Shown: positions 61,816 to 64,000 of the stretch, one piece after another
Numbering within the stretch: position 1 is the first letter of the stretch
Layout: every line of letters starts with the position of its first letter
Source of the DNA: Streptomyces sp. XD-27
GTDB lineage: Bacteria; Actinomycetota; Actinomycetes; Streptomycetales; Streptomycetaceae
Assembly (NCBI RefSeq): GCF_030553055.1
Contig: NZ_CP130713.1
Location: 1,488,001-1,552,000, forward strand
DNA: 64,000 nt
Reading direction: 5' to 3'
Notes under the pieces: model-generated
The model's database searches: none
The model's input: only the letters and a program-made list of their open reading frames with translations
Told to the model about the DNA's origin: nothing
Program-made: the position numbers and the translations under genes

Positions 61816-62448
61816 CTACGCCTCGAACGGGCGCGCCGGCCACGGCGCCTCCGCCGGACGCAGCGACTCCACGCCACCACCCTCGCCCGACAGCACGGCC
61901 TGGAGCGACAGGGCCCCGACGACCAGGCAGTTGTTGTGCAGCTCGCCGGCGAGCACGCCCCGTACGAGCTCCTCCAGCGGCACCCGGGCCAGCTCCATGT
62001 CGGCCTCTTCCTCCGCGACCTCGAAGCGCTCGCCCTCGGCCTCGGACAGACCGCGGGCCAGGAAGATCCGTACGGCCTCGTCGCAGCCGCCCGGCGTGGT
62101 GAAGACGTCGGTGAGGACCCGCCAGTCCTCGGCCTTCACATGCGCCTCCTCGTACAGCTCGCGCTGGGCGGCGTGCAGCGGGTTCTCCCCGGGGACGTCC
62201 AGGAGACCCGCCGGGATCTCCCACAGCTTGTGCCGTACCGGGTGGCGGTACTGGCGCAGGACAAGGACCCGCCCGGCCTCGTCCAGGGCGAGGACGGCCA
62301 CCGAGCCGGGGTGGACCTGGTAGTCACGGGTCACGGTGGAGCCGTCGGGCATGACGACGCGGTCCGTGCGCACGCTGGTCTTGTTGCCGGTGAAGGGCGT
62401 GGCGGTCTCGGTGACCTGCCACTCCTCCTGGGTGTCGGAGATGCCCAT
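61816..62448 (-). CDS. NUDIX hydrolase (ADP-ribose pyrophosphatase type)
   Basis: 210 residues from ATG 62448 (GAGGGA 4 nt upstream); a second ATG at 62478 also is in frame, created by a duplication. NUDIX box: GLLDVPGENPLHAAQRELYE then EAH. Fold starts VMPDGSTVTRDYQVHPGSVA. Hydrolyses nucleoside diphosphates linked to another moiety, ADP-ribose likely. Between the ATPase gene and pyrG. Confidence 0.92.
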   Translation of the reverse strand: MGISDTQEEWQVTETATPFTGNKTSVRTDRVVMPDGSTVTRDYQVHPGSVAVLALDEAGRVLVLRQYRHPVRHKLWEIPAGLLDVPGENPLHAAQRELYEEAHVKAEDWRVLTDVFTTPGGCDEAVRIFLARGLSEAEGERFEVAEEEADMELARVPLEELVRGVLAGELHNNCLVVGALSLQAVLSGEGGGVESLRPAEAPWPARPFEA

Positions 62449-62500
62449 GCGTCCCTCAGTCTTCGTGCAGGCGCCCATGCGTCCTCAGTCTTCGTACAGG
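62443..62500. repeat. Tandem duplication of the NUDIX start region
   Basis: Two near-identical 30-nt units, each with GCCCATGCGTCC, TCAGTCTTCGT and CAGG. Each holds a GAGGGACGC or GAGGACGC site followed by ATG, so the start signal is doubled, in frame. Confidence 0.8.
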
Positions 62501-62506
62501 AAGGAA

Positions 62507-62547
62507 AACGCCGGGGTGCGGGCCGCTGCGACCCGCACCCCGGCGTT
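62507..62547 (-). terminator. Intrinsic terminator of pyrG
   Basis: A 16-bp stem (62507-62522 with 62532-62547) with a 9-nt loop, followed on the minus strand by TTTCCTTCC. It lies 39 nt past the pyrG stop at 62586. The clearest U-tract terminator of the window. Confidence 0.88.
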
Positions 62548-62585
62548 CACCACCGTATCGGTCAGCCCATCGCGGGCTGCATCGG

Positions 62586-64000
<1,415 letters not shown>

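Overview
This is a high-GC actinobacterial chromosome segment, almost certainly Streptomyces. The evidence is the G+C-rich third codon positions throughout, a gene matching streptogrisin B nearly residue for residue, a secreted subtilisin-inhibitor (SSI) family protein, a SepF paralogue, an ECF41 sigma factor, and the block parA - RHH protein - scpA - scpB - rluB - aroH - tyrA - cmk - plsC - der next to ald, a NUDIX gene and pyrG, an order known from Streptomyces core chromosomes.

Layout. 1-2.6 kb: a nitroreductase gene (cut by the window edge) divergent from a MarR regulator, then a stretch of decayed gene remnants with a (GGGTTC)8 microsatellite. 2.6-8.6 kb: a HEAT-repeat protein, a SUKH-domain protein, an orphan sortase signal, and a two-gene operon of unknown function (lytic-transglycosylase-like protein plus a 636-residue protein). 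8.7-18.1 kb: D-2-hydroxyacid dehydrogenase, PPK2, a NarL-type two-component system divergent from an FtsX-like permease, an ECF41 sigma factor with an SRPBCC protein, the ohrR/ohr peroxide pair and a VOC protein. 18.2-23.5 kb: an ImuB-like protein and DnaE2 with an SOS-box-like site upstream. 23.6-30.8 kb: a membrane protein, an SSI-type inhibitor, two streptogrisin-type proteases, a slipin and a DUF5685 protein with a cysteine-rich tail. 31-44.7 kb: sepF, glutaryl-CoA dehydrogenase, an MFS exporter, a PIG-V-like glycosyltransferase, a PAP2 phosphatase, an I78 inhibitor, a frameshifted ctaD paralogue, a WYL regulator and a GT4 glycosyltransferase. 44.7-64 kb: the conserved core block (der, plsC, cmk, tyrA, aroH, rluB, scpB, scpA, parA, ald, an NB-ARC/TPR protein, a NUDIX hydrolase and pyrG, which is cut by the right edge).

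How genes work together. Many neighbours share 4-nt stop/start overlaps (dnaE2-imuB, parA-RHH, scpA-scpB, aroH-tyrA, cmk-plsC, GT4-41.7 kb gene), which implies translational coupling. ParA, ScpA and ScpB are chromosome segregation/condensation proteins; AroH and TyrA carry out consecutive steps to tyrosine; Ohr and OhrR form a self-contained peroxide response; the secreted proteases and inhibitors lie together at 25-29 kb.

Most notable observations: (1) a family of about 39-bp imperfect palindromes that occurs in and next to coding sequence, once in frame, once at an rluB frameshift and once at the start of scpA; (2) the unclassified 5.7-8.5 kb operon; (3) an ImuB-like protein that appears to lack the catalytic acids and much of the fingers region; (4) several apparent single-base frameshifts, several in G/C runs (ctaD, the 41.6 kb gene, the NB-ARC gene, rluB), which may be true decay or assembly errors.
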